DNA of 64,000 nt from Melieria omissa (GCA_963971225.1 OZ020269.1:93682865-93746864); one strand, 5' to 3'. Numbered from the stretch's first letter, positions 1 through 11,279 are shown. Made by a program: numbers and translations. The notes: generated from the letters alone by a model not told the origin.

Positions 1-950
1 AATGGCTGCACGACGTCTAGGCGGCAGAAAATTGAAGACGCCGCATAGACGAAGACACGGTGACAGCGGCACGAGCGCCACGAAGCGACGAACAATGACA
101 GGCGATTTTAATAGAATGTGTGATGGAAAATTTATTTCCTGCGGGAGCCGTAAGAATAACGGCACAGGACACAGCATGCTGTTCACATTCAAACACACAC
201 ACACATAGAGACACCTTAGTGTAGCTGCAATGCATTTTTATGCCTGTCGCCACGAAACGTTACGTCGCATTGCAAAAGTGCAAATGGCATAACCGATTCT
301 GCTGCTGCTGCTGCTGGCGCTGATGTCCGCCTCCAAAAACCATTGGCGCCCCATTTCGATGGCAAAAATAATGGCTTTTCAGCAACTGTAAATACCTGCT
401 GAAAAATGCCGAGCAACCGGCAACAGACAACGTAGTCGGCAGACACAAAATGTGACACGATTATGGTCTCGCGGGTTTAACGCCTTTTTAATGACATTTC
501 CGCTGAAAGTGTTGAGACATACAAAATTGAAAAAGTGCCACGAAGCTGGGGGCACCGAAGCTTCACATTTAACCAACCATTCCCCATAGCGTCGACATTT
601 CAATGCGGAGTTTGTGGACGCATTAAATGACTGAAAATGACTTGTGGCAGTAAATGTGTGTAGACGAATGTTTAACTCTTTCGCGCCCAGTGGGATGTGT
701 GTGAGTATGTGTTTCGTTTGAATTTCTTGCTCTTTACTTGGACTGGGATTTCAATACATTCATACTTTAACTGAGAGAAGAATATTGCAGTGATGGTTTC
801 AATGTAGGCAGAGAAAAGGCCCGTGGAGGAAAAATCGAGAACTGCAGGGGTCGGAACTCACAAGTTTCCTTCTCCGAAAGTGATTCTCTTATAAACCAGC
901 GGTGCCTTAAAAAACGAAATAATTTAGTGTATCAAACTGCAAAAACAAAT
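1..950. other. non-coding, no gene seen
   Basis: Mixed-composition DNA with a (GCT)n run near 301 and a CA run near 192-206. The open frames are short, overlap on both strands and show no domain or signal peptide. It could be intron or intergenic DNA of a gene outside the window. I see no promoter or splice pattern that decides this. Confidence 0.5.
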
Positions 951-959
951 CGATAATCA

Positions 960-1010
960 TTATCTCTTTATGGATTACAAGGCAGCATTCGATAGTCTAA
1001 ACTTGTTTTC
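960..1010 (+). pseudogene. LINE reverse transcriptase scrap (motif A)
   Basis: The plus strand reads FMDYKAAFDS, which resembles reverse transcriptase motif A of non-LTR elements, where the first Asp of the catalytic pair lies in a D-Y-x-x-A-F-D context. The frame is lost on both sides within a few dozen bases, so this is a tiny remnant. A chance match is possible, but the motif is long for chance. Confidence 0.45.
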
Positions 1011-1248
1011 CTTGCTTACTCCTCTCGGTCGAATAGAGCCTCCACAAGACAAGCCTTTTGTTGGTTACGTTAATTGGTTCAGTAGGGTAAGTGATTGGCC
1101 TGCCGTAGGTAGTCCTAAGTGATGGGGCTGCCATCTACCGTCACTTAGGAATGATGCCTCCTTTGGTAAAGGAGGTAACAGCAGTATGGTTTGGTACTTT
1201 GCTAAGATTGGTTTGGTGCGCTGTTTTCGCTAATGCCCACTTTCCCTT

Positions 1249-2921
1249 ACAGGCGTCGCACGTTGGGGAAAAACAGGCAAAAACGCTCGCATCGCCTGTT
1301 TTGAGCTTTAGAACCTATAATTTTTGCACTAGAGAACTGAAATTTCGTTATTATCTTTAGAGTTCTTCAGAGAATTGTATGGTTTTTTATTTTCCCTACC
1401 AGGAGCTGGTACCCTATAGTCGGAAGTTAAGAATTTTAGAAATATGCATAACCAGAAGCAAAAAAAAGTCAATATTTTGATAACTGATTCTCTCGACCCT
1501 CAACGTGTTTGAGGGTTTTTTAATTTGAGCACTTTTTCGCAGCACGGTTTATGTTTTCCGTGTGTATAACAAACGATTTAATAACTTCGGACATAAAAAA
1601 GATAACAGATTGAATTTTCGCATAACGGTTTTCCATAAGAAGAAGATGATTTATTCCAAAAATGAAAAAAATTCGCCCACGGTCACGCCTACTCTCCATA
1701 CAGACTTTATTTTTAACAATATTAAAATAAACTAAAATTTTGCTATCATGCATTAAAATGTTCTTTAGAGACACTTAGTTCACTTTTATAAAAGTAGGCA
1801 AACTCTTTCTTAAAAAAATCTAAACTATTCATTTACTTTTATAAAACACGGAAAACTGACAAGTATAACTTTCCTCACTAAAAGTTAAACTAATTACTTA
1901 TTATGTATCTCAGAGGGTTAAAGAGGCATGTCACACTTATTTCCAGACAAAAATATCCCTAAACGGACGGTAAATATTTAAAAGTTCATATTTTGAAAAA
2001 TATCGTTATATGGCAACCCTGTTAAGAATGGGCAAACCACGCCCATTTTAGGCAATATGTTTTCTCGTGATTTCCAAAGTGTTTGTACGAAATTTCAGTT
2101 CCGTGACTCAACTTTTTCGAAAACACTTGTGAATACCTTCCATCAGACAGACGAATTAGAAGACATATTAAGAGACGGACATAGATAAATCAATGCGATA
2201 TATATGTACATAGCTCAATTCTATACATTTAAATACATATTTATTCCTTTCAACACAAGCCTTGCTGTTTTTCCTACGTTATAGTTTTGCTCAACAATTA
2301 AAAATTTATCGTTGCCCACCAGAACTGAGTACAAAAAGTGCTTGGGTTGGCATGCGAAAATTGCTCGCATTCATTTAGTCGCAGGACTCCGCAGATGAGT
2401 TTGGTACCATCAGTTAGCTGAATGTACCACCTAATCAGTGTATACGCATTTCGTGGAATGCGCTGTGGAATCTCAAAAGTTACAGTCCAGAGAAAATCCC
2501 GATTTTTCTCATTTTTATCAAAAAATTAGGAAAAGGTTAGATATTTTTTTTTTTCAAAATAAACATTTTTTAAATACATTTTTTAAATACAATTTTTGGA
2601 TATATTAACTACTTAAATATCATAACCCCACATGTGAAAAATTATGGGATTTCATTAAAAAATATATATTCTACGGGCATCTGAAGGCAGCCTTGTTAAC
2701 ATTAATTTTCTAAAAGTCAAAATAAAATAATAAAACGTTCAACTTTGAAAGGCCGTAAAGTCCAAGTCATGGAATGAAGAGACTTGAAAAGTTGATTTGC
2801 TGTCTCGCTAGTCTATCTATATTACGACAAGTAAATAGAAAAATTCAGATTCGCAACTTTTGGATTTCCTCCAATGCGAGCGTTTTTGCCTGCTTTTTTC
2901 CCAACGTGCGTCGCTGATGCA
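1249..2921. repeat. widely spaced inverted repeat
   Basis: The segment at about 1249-1296, containing CGTCGCACGTTGGGG and CAGGCAAAAACGCTCGCAT, returns in inverse orientation at about 2876-2921. The arms are roughly 45 bp with few differences, about 1.6 kb apart. Just outside the right arm is a second small hairpin (GTGTGGCTGTA / TACAGCCACAC, ~2922-2966). This could be the terminal repeats of a decayed DNA transposon. The interior is AT-rich and holds no gene I can recognise. Confidence 0.5.
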
Positions 2922-3295
2922 CCGTGTGGCTGTATATTTTTTCTTTTTACAGCCACACAGCGCGTAATATTGTATGGGAATGAGTGGAAAAGGATCATCT
3001 GAAGGTCGGATTTTTTGAACTGGGGTTTATTGCTGGCCTCGAGAATATTTAGAGAACAGGAAAAATTAGAAAAGTTTAAACTTGGTATCCCTGAAAAGCA
3101 CGTGAGATTTTGCAGAACAAAGTTTAGTTCGCAGCTCCACCAAGATTGGAAGTGATCTCACCGACCCATTCGATACCGTTTGTGGCTTCAGCTAAGCTAA
3201 TCCTTTGTCATGCGACCACTGCAACTTCACTGTGGAGACCGTTCTTCATAAGACTGGAGAGTCTGCCAAAATTTATGTAGTGGTAAATGAGAGGA

Positions 3296-3395
3296 AGTTA
3301 GGTTAGGTTAAAGTGGCTGTCTTGGTCTGGAACTTGCCGAAAGAAACACGTAGGCCACGGAATGGGCCCGTTGTGATGCCATGAAGAGGAAGTAT
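3296..3395 (-). mobile_element. 3' end of an I-like non-LTR element
   Basis: It begins on the plus strand with GTTAGGTTAGGTTAAAGTGGCTG and continues with a GGCCA...GATGCCAT pattern. The same arrangement is seen at 51320-51405 and 62340-62410, where RNase H remnants lie next to it. Here only the 3' untranslated end remains, on the minus strand. Confidence 0.5.
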
Positions 3396-3411
3396 ATTCT
3401 TTCTACACGGA

Positions 3412-3483
3412 GAGACTCGCATCGGCTAGAGTCCCACGTCGAGGCCGACAGGTATACTTTCGAAGTTGTCAAGGAAGTTGTAT
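3412..3483 (+). pseudogene. LINE open-reading-frame scrap
   Basis: The plus strand encodes a short peptide with SHVEADRYTFEVVKE. The reverse complement of 63935-64000, at the end of this window, encodes nearly the same peptide within a longer reverse transcriptase frame. It is therefore a short fragment of the LINE family found at 22.8, 36.8 and 63.3 kb. Nothing else of the element is preserved here. Confidence 0.6.
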
Positions 3484-3613
3484 ACCTTTAATTTTATTAA
3501 AACCAATAACAAACTACAAAAGCTAATGGCAATGTGTAGCAAAGATAGTACTGAATATAGCTTTTATATAGAAGAGCAATGTCCACGTGCCCTTGTCCAC
3601 GAACACTGCCAAT

Positions 3614-3714
3614 CAGTGGCGCATACAGAAGTGCGCTACGCATTTTGTACCAGCAATTTTTATGTTTGGAGGCTAGAACCCCAGAACTTCCCGTCCCTAC
3701 TGTTTACGCCACTG
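3614..3714. repeat. short repeat with CAGTGGCG ends
   Basis: The segment starts CAGTGGCGCA and ends TACGCCACTG, so it has short inverted ends like hAT-type MITEs. I see no matching 8-bp target duplication. A related internal stretch (TTTTGTACCAGCAATTTTTATGTTTGGAGG) recurs in variant form near 34165-34195, so it belongs to a dispersed repeat family. Confidence 0.4.
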
Positions 3715-3839
3715 CTCTCAACAATATATAATAATCAAATAATAGTAATTTGTTTGACAAACTTTTACGCCTTAAAAATATCTACGCTTGAAATCATTTC
3801 AAAAGTATACAAAATCGAGTTAGAAACGGTTACTTAGTA

Positions 3840-4620
3840 CATTTAGTAGTACTTAGTACTTTTTAAACAGAATACAACATTAATGGAAAAAATTAAAAGT
3901 AAAATTCCATTGAAAAATTTGTCTTTGTATGGTTTTATTGAAACAGAAAATGCTGAAAACGTTTAACACATTCGAGACGACGATTTTTTTCGAACACGGT
4001 CGACAGGAGCGAAATTTGATTTTTCTCTGCATTGTACACAGTAAAACCAATGCCAAATTGATTCTTCCTGTACTTTACAGATTTCATTAGTTCCAGAAAA
4101 ATTTTATTTCGACGATTAGTTTACTCAGAATAACTGATAATTGCACATTACTCTCTTATAGCCTCGGAAATCCATTATTCGTCTCGAATGGGTTAACCAA
4201 CTCCTTACAACCCTCTAACTTTTGGCAGATCCGTCAGATTGACTAATGACATAGCGCGTTTGAAGTTAAAGTGCTCCAGTTGATAACACTATAAGGTATT
4301 CAATAATGTCAGCCATGCATCCAGACAACAAACAAGGCATTTCGGTTGATTCGAAGCTATACGAAACCGTACGAATTAGCATTCTCAGACTGCAGCGTTC
4401 TCAGAAATTGGGCATCGCTCGGACCACTCACCAATGCATAATGATGGTGATACTGATGCCTATATTTTGTGAAAATGTTATAAATGTAAGGCTATAAATT
4501 TATAAGGCACACTATTGGAAACTTTCAACAGGATGTCGCCACCTAGAACTCAGCTCAATAAACAATCAACATATTGTGGCCAAGATGTCTCATACCATTT
4601 TGACTGACCTCACCTAATAT
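3840..4620. other. non-coding, no gene seen
   Basis: AT-rich DNA without a convincing coding frame. The short frame at 4306-4497 has no signal peptide, domain or neighbouring support. Confidence 0.4.
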
Positions 4621-5335
4621 TCAGACTCACCTAATATTTCTTTTGTACAGTTTGACCTATCGGAAGAAATTCGTAATGGACCCCTGGTAATCAAAGAAAC
4701 TGGACAACAAAGCCTTGATTTTGGATCAACTTGATTGTGGTTTTTAGGGTTTTGGCTCGAAAAGAAAACGGTTAAGAAAACCTTGATTTAGCATCAGCTC
4801 TGTCGTAGTTTTTCTTTGTTTTGGCTCGTCTGCGAGGCGAGGTTTGAATTAGTTTTGGTTAGTTTCGATGTCAGACTCATAGACCCATGTCTCCTTGAAG
4901 GTAATGATGCCTTCGATAACATTTTGGTTTAAAGAAACTACAGACAAATACATAGAAACGCCCTGTAGATGACACTCAAGCAGATATTTGAGCACCAGAT
5001 GAGAGATCCATCGACCCAGATATATCAAAAAGGATTTGACAATATTTCAGCGTAGTTCGTTGAAATGTGAAAATTTTGGTATTTTTTGATTAGAAGTCAA
5101 CCATACAACTGTTTTTATCAGCTCTTAGTTAAAGTCCTAGTAATACCCAATTTTGTTAAAATGTTTTTAATGTACTCGAGTGTACCAGCTGTTTGACAAA
5201 AGGACAAACAAAAGGGACATTCAGGATTATTTGGATTTTCAAAGAAATTTTCCACTACGCCAATCAGAATTCAGATGTATGAAAATTTCTTTCTGCAATC
5301 AAAGTTTTCAGAATTTTTTTGCCATGCCTGTTTAA

Positions 5336-5417
5336 CCCTTTCCGACATGAAAATAAACCGGGCTGTATGAATTGTAAGGGCTGTAGTCCAATATATTGGA
5401 CATTGTTACTGAAAGGG
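5336..5417. mobile_element. 82-bp TTAA-flanked MITE, copy 1
   Basis: The ends CCCTTTC / GAAAGGG are flanked on both sides by TTAA (5332-5335, 5418-5421), the target duplication of the piggyBac superfamily. The centre contains the palindrome TCCAATATATTGGA. The paralogous tandem unit at ~7262-7275 reads through as an empty site with a single TTAA. A second copy lies inverted at 11191-11273. Confidence 0.75.
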
Positions 5418-5919
5418 TTAACTTATTTGTATATAAGTATTTTTAAATCAATTTATTCCCACTAATTTACAATTTTGTGCCGATTATCAAAAGCAATTTG
5501 TAATGATGTGGTAAACAATATTTTAATTTCGAAGAATTACTGTTCGATTGCTCTGGTACTCGGTCCGTTTTTGATGTTAACTAAATTGGGATCCCCACAC
5601 AAGCAACAGAATTCATGTAATAAAGCATTGTCGTTTCTTAAACTTTGCAGAACGGTTCGAACTTTTAAGACGCCTATAAAAGTCTCTCTGCAGGTCATTA
5701 TGAACTTGACCTTGACTAAAATTTTTCACAATACAAAGCATTCTCAACATTTGAGACCCTAGCAAATTGAATAATAGATGTGATGAATCAATTTGAATCG
5801 AATTATACGAAACCTTAAAAAAAACTTTGCACCTCGTTGATGAAATGATTGGCTGAACTATTTTGGTTAATAGAAATTTCATTTTCGATGTGAAAAGACT
5901 TGTGGCTACCATTTGCAAA

Positions 5920-6129
5920 ATGGTTAAGCTGACCAGTGTTTGTATTTTGTTAGTAATTTTAATGTTGACACAAGTGTGCCAAACTGAGAGACTCACACCT
6001 TTATCGATTCAAAAATCAGTGTGGGTGCCACCGGTGAAAAAGAAGTGCACAAAAGGCTACAAGTATGAAAAAGGCGTCTGCCGCAAAATTAAAACAAAAC
6101 CACCAAAAACGGTGAAAGATAAGTTGTAA
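5920..6129 (+). CDS. small secreted cationic peptide, C-X10-C family, member 1
   Basis: The product is 69 residues. Residues 1-22 form a signal peptide with a hydrophobic run (VCILLVILMLTQVC). The mature part ends in a strongly basic tail with two cysteines, C43 and C54, in CTKGYKYEKGVCRK; from residue 40 on there are 13 Lys/Arg and 2 acidic residues. I chose the ATG at 5920 because member 2 starts at the same aligned position; an upstream in-frame ATG at 5863 would bury the signal peptide. No intron is needed. AATAAA overlaps the stop (6128) and recurs at 6156 and 6163. Two cysteines allow one disulphide loop. A secreted antimicrobial, immune-induced or protease-inhibitor-like role is possible by analogy with other short cationic insect peptides, including a loose resemblance to the bee venom peptide secapin. 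No function is proven here. Confidence 0.75.
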   Translation: MVKLTSVCILLVILMLTQVCQTERLTPLSIQKSVWVPPVKKKCTKGYKYEKGVCRKIKTKPPKTVKDKL

Positions 6130-6168
6130 TAAATCTCCTTGAACAAAAATATATAAATAAACAATAAA
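6128..6168 (+). terminator. poly(A) signals of peptide gene 1
   Basis: Three AATAAA hexamers at 6128-6133, 6156-6161 and 6163-6168 follow directly on the stop codon. The 3' untranslated region would be very short. Confidence 0.6.
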
Positions 6169-7641
6169 AAAAATGGTTTTCTTTTAATGTTTTATTGCAG
6201 AAACAAATGCTTCCACTTTAAATGGCCTCCACTGTACTTTTCTAATTCTATTGAAAATGTTCTGTCAATTATAAAAGTTGTTTTGTAACTTTCGATTCAA
6301 AAATACCCGAAATTCGATATTCACCGAAATTCCTTGGGTTTCTCCAATATTGAAAACACTTGGGATCGCCTTTAACTTTTGCTACGAATTCGACTCAACC
6401 GTCTCAAAACATATTTTGGAAAGTGGAAACTCAAGTCGTGGGAATAGGAAAAAGTCACAAGGAGCCATGTGGTATAAATACGGAGGGGATGAATGGCATA
6501 AATGTGGTTGTTGGTCTGAAATGTTTGCGAACAAAATGAAATGTGTGAGTTGATGTTACGAAACGACGTGTTGTGCCCACAATTCTGGCCTCTTGCAACG
6601 AACATTTTCCCCTCAAATGTTTCAATAAGCTCACCTAATACTCCTTTGGTACAGTCTGAGCTATCGGAAGAAATTTGGCAGCCTTGATTTTCGATCAACT
6701 CTATTGTGATTTTTTGAGTTTTGGCTCGGAAAGAAAGCGATTAAGAAAACCTTGATTTAGGATAAAGTTCATTTTTAACAAAGCCTTTATTTAGAATCAA
6801 CTCCGTTGTGATTTTTTGGGATTTGGCTTATCTGACATGCAAGTTTCGGATGATTGTTGGTTAGTTTCGATATCAGACTCATAGACCCAGGTCTCCTTAA
6901 CGGCAATGATGCCTTCGATAACACTTTGGTTTAATGAAACCAGAAACAAACACACACAAACACCCTGTAGATGGTACTCAAGCAGATATGTGAGCACCAG
7001 ATGAGAGATCCAAAATATCAAAAAATATTTGATTTGAGTTTGCAGATTTGTTTATCAGTTCCTAGTTAAAGTCCCAGCAATGCATAATTTTGTTAAAATG
7101 TTTTGAATGTACTCGAACGTAAAAGCTGTTTGACAAGAGGACAAATAAAAGGGACACACAGGATTATGCGGATTTTCAAAGAAATTGTCCACTATGCCAA
7201 TCAGAGTTCAGATGTATGGAGGTTTCTTTCTGCAATCAAAGTTTTCAGAATTTATTTTTTAATGCCTATTTAAATTGTTTCTGTATTAGTATTTTTCTAT
7301 CACTTTATAGCCACTAATTTACAGTTTTGTGCCAATTATCAAAAGCAATTTGCAATGATTTGGTAAGCAATATTTTAATTTCGAAGCATTACTGTTCTTT
7401 TGCTATGGTATTCTGTTCTTTTGTGATGTTAACTTAATTAGGATCCCCACACAAGCAACAGAGTTCATGTAATAAAACATTGTCGTTTTTACTAAACGGC
7501 GTGATGAATCAATTTGAAATGAATTACAAAAAAACCATAAAAAACATGAACCTCGTTGATAAAAACATTGACTGGACTATTTTAGTTATTCAATAGGAAT
7601 TTCATTTTCGACGCAACCAGACCCGTAGCCGCCTTTGCAAA

Positions 7642-7845
7642 ATGGTAAAGCTGATCAGTGTTTGTATTTTGTTAGTCATTGTAATGTTGGGCCTGGTGTG
7701 CCAAACTGAGGCTGCGTGGTGGGATTGGTTGTTTGATATAAGGAGAGATTGCAGAAAAGGCTACAAGCTGGTAAACGGCAGATGTCGCAAAATTGTAACG
7801 AAAAGACCGACAACGGCTGCAGCATTGTCAACAGGTTCTGGTTAA
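7642..7845 (+). CDS. small secreted cationic peptide, C-X10-C family, member 2
   Basis: The product is 67 residues. The signal peptide (about 1-24) is nearly identical to that of member 1 (MVKLISVCILLVIVMLGLVC). The mature part begins with a tryptophan-rich stretch (AAWWDWLF) that member 1 lacks, then has C37 and C48 in CRKGYKLVNGRCRK. The tail is basic, then small and polar (ending STGSG). The gene sits in tandem unit 2, same strand, about 1.5 kb after member 1. AATAAA follows at 7941 and 7952. Signal peptide and cysteine motif are conserved while the linker and tail differ, as expected if the loop is the functional part. Secreted; target unknown. Confidence 0.75.
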   Translation: MVKLISVCILLVIVMLGLVCQTEAAWWDWLFDIRRDCRKGYKLVNGRCRKIVTKRPTTAAALSTGSG

Positions 7846-7940
7846 ACTAGGCGACGAAAAAGCATGCCAGTTATTTTTAGTGAGCAACTAACCGAAAATG
7901 ACTTGTTTGTAATGCAATGTAATTAATATTATTGATGGGA

Positions 7941-7957
7941 AATAAATCAAAAATAAA
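7941..7957 (+). terminator. poly(A) signals of peptide gene 2
   Basis: Two AATAAA hexamers lie at 7941-7946 and 7952-7957, about 95 bases after the stop codon. Confidence 0.55.
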
Positions 7958-7959
7958 AC

Positions 7960-9460
7960 ATAAAATTCAAGGTGCTGTAGAGAAGGTAAGTTGAAGTGTA
8001 GTTAAACTCGAAGCAAATGCAGATCAATGGCTGAAAGCGAAGCGAAATTTTGCTGAACTCTTCCAATTACTTAATTATAAATTTTTACAAAGTAAGTATT
8101 GATCTCTACAGTTATTCACCAATAGAGGTTTGGAGGCTTATTCAGCAAAACATCTCATAGAACCGGAACGTGCGTTACCCCAAACTTTTTCACGGTCACC
8201 GTCAATGATGAACCAATGTCTTCAATTCTAAACTCAATTTTTTTGAGAACAGCATCTTCGGTCTTCCTGCCTGAGGTCACAGTTAACAAAAAAGGACCAA
8301 AATAGAAAAATAGAATAAAATTTAAATCTATGAATCTACAGATTGAGATCCAAAACATGTATGTTTTCCATACCTGACATATTTTGGTCCTGAAATTTGA
8401 AAAAAGAAAATTTATTTAAAAGGTGACAATTTTTCCTCTTTCATTTGATACCCAAATCTTTATCATTGCACAACCCTTAATATTAAAAAAATATTTGAAA
8501 TGTGTATATCCTTAAAATTTTAAAGTCCTTTAAGACGGTTTCTGGGTCAGAAAATGAAAACTTGACTATTCCCGGTTACCATTAATAACCTTCAGTTTCA
8601 CGCCTATATCAACATTTGTATAGGTTTCGACAAAAAATCAAAAATTGATCTTTTTTTTTTTAAATGTAAACTTTATAATTTTTTTTTGGATTCTATTGTT
8701 GTTAGGCCTAACATTTGCCCAAAGAATATATATTTTATCTTAGATTTTAAAACCAGGAAAGATAATTTATTTTGTCTATAAAACAATCATTTGAAAATTT
8801 ATAACTTTTAAAATGGTCGAAAAATTCGAAAAATTTGTTTCAACTTTCACCGTCAGTAACTTCATCGAATCTCATCTGATTTGGGCAATCTATATATGGC
8901 TGGAAAGGCTAAGGTATTATCTTCTGGCCTACGGACAGTTTGTGTTAATCGTATGAATCGTATGATATGTGCTCATACCTGAAACAACAGGGAAAAGCCC
9001 GGTTTTTCGAAGATTGTTCGAAAACGCTTTTTACAAACATTTTTTTAATTTTCAGTTTCGTGTTCAGCGGCCCAAAGTTCGTCCAGAAAATACTATTGTT
9101 TTTAGTTGCACGCAATTAATCAATTTTTTGTCGAGTAGTGCAATAGATTGGTTTTTCTGAAACCTCTCGGAAGTGACGAAATTTCAAGGGGTCCTGAAGT
9201 CTAAAAACGACACCCAGTGACATTACAAAGCCGAAACATACAAACTCTGCTCCCATTGTCATCTGGCGCAACAGCACAAAGCATTGCAATGTATTTGAGG
9301 CAAATCAAATTGACCATAAAATGTAACGAATTCCCTTTGAAACCATTTAACGTTAGTTAGTTGTTCTTTGTTGACATTAATTTGTACAAATTAAAACATA
9401 CGGCTATGACAAATGCCTTAAAACTTAAAAATTTTTCATTTAATAATTAACATTTCCACT
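7960..9460. other. intergenic, no gene seen
   Basis: AT-rich spacer between peptide genes 2 and 3. The short frames here (for example 8155-8358 minus and 8969-9160 plus) lack signal peptides, cysteine motifs or domains. No clear transposon ends were seen. Confidence 0.45.
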
Positions 9461-9503
9461 CTCTGTGTGTCGTGTCTCGTCATCGTCACTCGTACTTCGC
9501 AAA

Positions 9504-9713
9504 ATGTTCAAGCTGTATGGCAGTATTTGTGTTTTGTTAGCCATTTTACTGTTGAGCCGTGTGTGTCAAATGCACAAACAGGATCAGCCATTACAACAAC
9601 AGGAAAATCAACAACAGAAAGTTCCACGGTATTTGATTAGTCATTGTCCACCTGGCTACGGGTGGGTCGATGGTCATTGTCACAAAAACCGTACAAAAAA
9701 GAAACCAGCATAA
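9504..9713 (+). CDS. small secreted peptide, C-X10-C family, member 3
   Basis: The product is 69 residues. Residues 1-22 form a signal peptide (MFKLYGSICVLLAILLLSRV) ending in the same V-C-Q pattern as members 1 and 2. Next come a glutamine-rich linker (about residues 26-39) and C48 and C59 in CPPGYGWVDGHCHK, then the basic tail NRTKKKPA. I chose ATG 9504 over the upstream in-frame ATG 9465 because only it puts the hydrophobic run at the N-terminus and aligns with the paralogues. ATTAAA at 9828 may be the poly(A) signal. It is more diverged than members 1 and 2 and lies outside their tandem units, so it is an older duplicate. The CPPGY start of the loop resembles member 4 at 50.9 kb. Confidence 0.72.
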   Translation: MFKLYGSICVLLAILLLSRVCQMHKQDQPLQQQENQQQKVPRYLISHCPPGYGWVDGHCHKNRTKKKPA

Positions 9714-9839
9714 TGTGAACAGATTAACGTCAGTTATTTTAGAAGTTAGCGCTAACCAGGAAATGACTTGTATCTAAAGTTATGCTATAAGTGCAAGTAT
9801 ATAAAAAATTAATTACAAAAATATATAATTAAAGATCAA

Positions 9840-10230
9840 ATGAAGAACATTCATTCTCTTCAAAAGCAAACAAAACTCTTGCAGGAATAGATAGCCGAGC
9901 AAGTGAACTATAGAAGAGCAAATTTCTCAAGCAGTCAGACTCATCTGTATTCAAGGTTCAAGAAGAAAAGGGTGATAAGGGAAAGTGCTGGGTTTATAAG
10001 CAAGAAACAAAGAATGTAATTGAAAGGGAAGGGAAGGGGACAACATGTCTTCCTGCACAAATTTCCTAGATTCTTGAATGAATCCCAAGATATCGCACAG
10101 AGGCTGGGTAGGTAAGAGAATGGAACTCGTCTTAACTTAAAATGAAGAATGTCGTTCTAGCGAAGGCGGAATATACACAGAGAAAATGCTCTGTACTGTC
10201 TACCTTCTCCAGACAAGAGGTGCAAGTTGG
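9840..10230. other. intergenic, no gene seen
   Basis: Purine-rich spacer (AAGAAAAGGG and similar). No coding frame or repeat end recognised. Confidence 0.4.
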
Positions 10231-10236
10231 ATTCTC

Positions 10237-11106
10237 GATGATCAGTGTTGCCAGATATCTGAAATTACTTTCTCCTTAATTAAAAAAAAAGCAGAAATTT
10301 TCTCCCGAAAATTAAAAAAAAAAAATTTGTAATCTGCTAAAATTTTTTTATAATTTTTTTTTGTCATTATAAACGTATGAATTAAACTTCTCATAAAAAA
10401 TAAAAAAGTTTTTTTATTGCTTTAAAGTCTTTTTTTTTCTTCAGCTTCAATTCTCGATCATCAGTGTTACCAGATACCTGAAATTACTTTCTCTTAATTA
10501 AAAAAACAAAACCTGAAATTTTCTCCCAAAATTAAAAAAAAATTTTAATCTGGTGAATTTTTTTTTATAATTTTTGTCATTATAAACGTAGGAATTAAAC
10601 TTTTCATAAAAAATAAAAAATTTTTTTTTGTTTTTTTTTGTAAAAACCTCATAAAAAAAGGTTTTTTACTGTAGTATTTTTTTTCTTCAGCTTCAATTAT
10701 CGATGATCAGTGTTGCCAGATACCTTAAATTACTTTCTCTTAACTTAAAAAAAAACCCTGAATTTTTCTCCCAAATATTAAAAACAATTTTTTTTAATCT
10801 GCTGAAATTTTTTTATATAATTTTTGTCATTATAAACGTAGGAATTAAACTTCTCAAAAAAAATAAAAAAGTTTTGTGTTTTTTTTGTAAACATCCTTTA
10901 TTCATTGCATAAATTATACACTTTGAAATATAAAAATTAATTAAAGTAATTTGGACACTTAAGCTTTCACTAATGTTGTCAAATGTATCACCATCAAACT
11001 CTCCTAAATTTTCTCCTAAACAATTCCGCCTCCTAAAAATTCTCCTCAAGGACCAAGAACCTTCTAAATCTAGGAGGAAATCTCATGATCTGGCAATATT
11101 GTCGAT
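10237..11106. repeat. MITE-like element with three internal tandem units
   Basis: Units begin at about 10231, 10450 and 10696, each opening with TTCTCGATSATCAGTGTT and CCAGATAYCTGAAATTACTT and carrying CATTATAAACGTA. Periods are about 219 and 246 bp. After the third unit the sequence changes, and it ends at ~11087-11106 with GATCTGGCAATATTGTCGAT, roughly the inverse of the opening ATCAGTGTTGCCAGAT. It may be a DNA-transposon derivative expanded by internal duplication. No coding potential. Confidence 0.6.
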
Positions 11107-11190
11107 AATGCCACATGTTGACCCCATGGATTTTGTCCTGTGATGAAGATCTTAGATCTGGCGAAGATCTTAGATCTCTTCACTCCTTAA

Positions 11191-11273
11191 CCCTTTCAGT
11201 CACAATGTCCAATATATTGGACTACAGCCCATACAATTCATACAGAACGGGTTCATTTTCATGTCGGAAAGGG
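11191..11273. mobile_element. 83-bp TTAA-flanked MITE, copy 2
   Basis: Same family as 5336-5417, inverted: ends CCCTTTC / GAAAGGG, the shared core TCCAATATATTGGA, and TTAA on both sides (11187-11190, 11274-11277). Confidence 0.75.
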
Positions 11274-11279
11274 TTAAAC

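Larger units (their letters stand above)
4630..7960. repeat. tandem duplication carrying peptide genes 1 and 2
   Basis: Unit 1 (about 4630-6170) and unit 2 (about 6630-7960) align through most of their length. Shared landmarks include CTATCGGAAGAAATT (4657 and 6661), the glitch-rich TTTTGGCTCG stretches, CAGATGTATG (5270 and 7210), TTTGTGCCRATTATCAAAAG (5475 and 7327), GGATCCCCACACAAGCAACAG (5590 and 7441) and the start of each peptide gene. Unit 1 has an extra 82-bp MITE and about 90 bp more upstream of the gene. The duplication explains the near-identical signal peptides of the two genes. Confidence 0.85.

Noticed and set aside
3466..3837. 123-residue plus frame
   Set aside because: Starts in a LINE scrap and crosses a dispersed repeat; no coherent protein.
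5613..5996. 127-residue minus frame opposite peptide gene 1
   Set aside because: Overlaps the peptide gene in antisense; not kept open in the duplicated unit.
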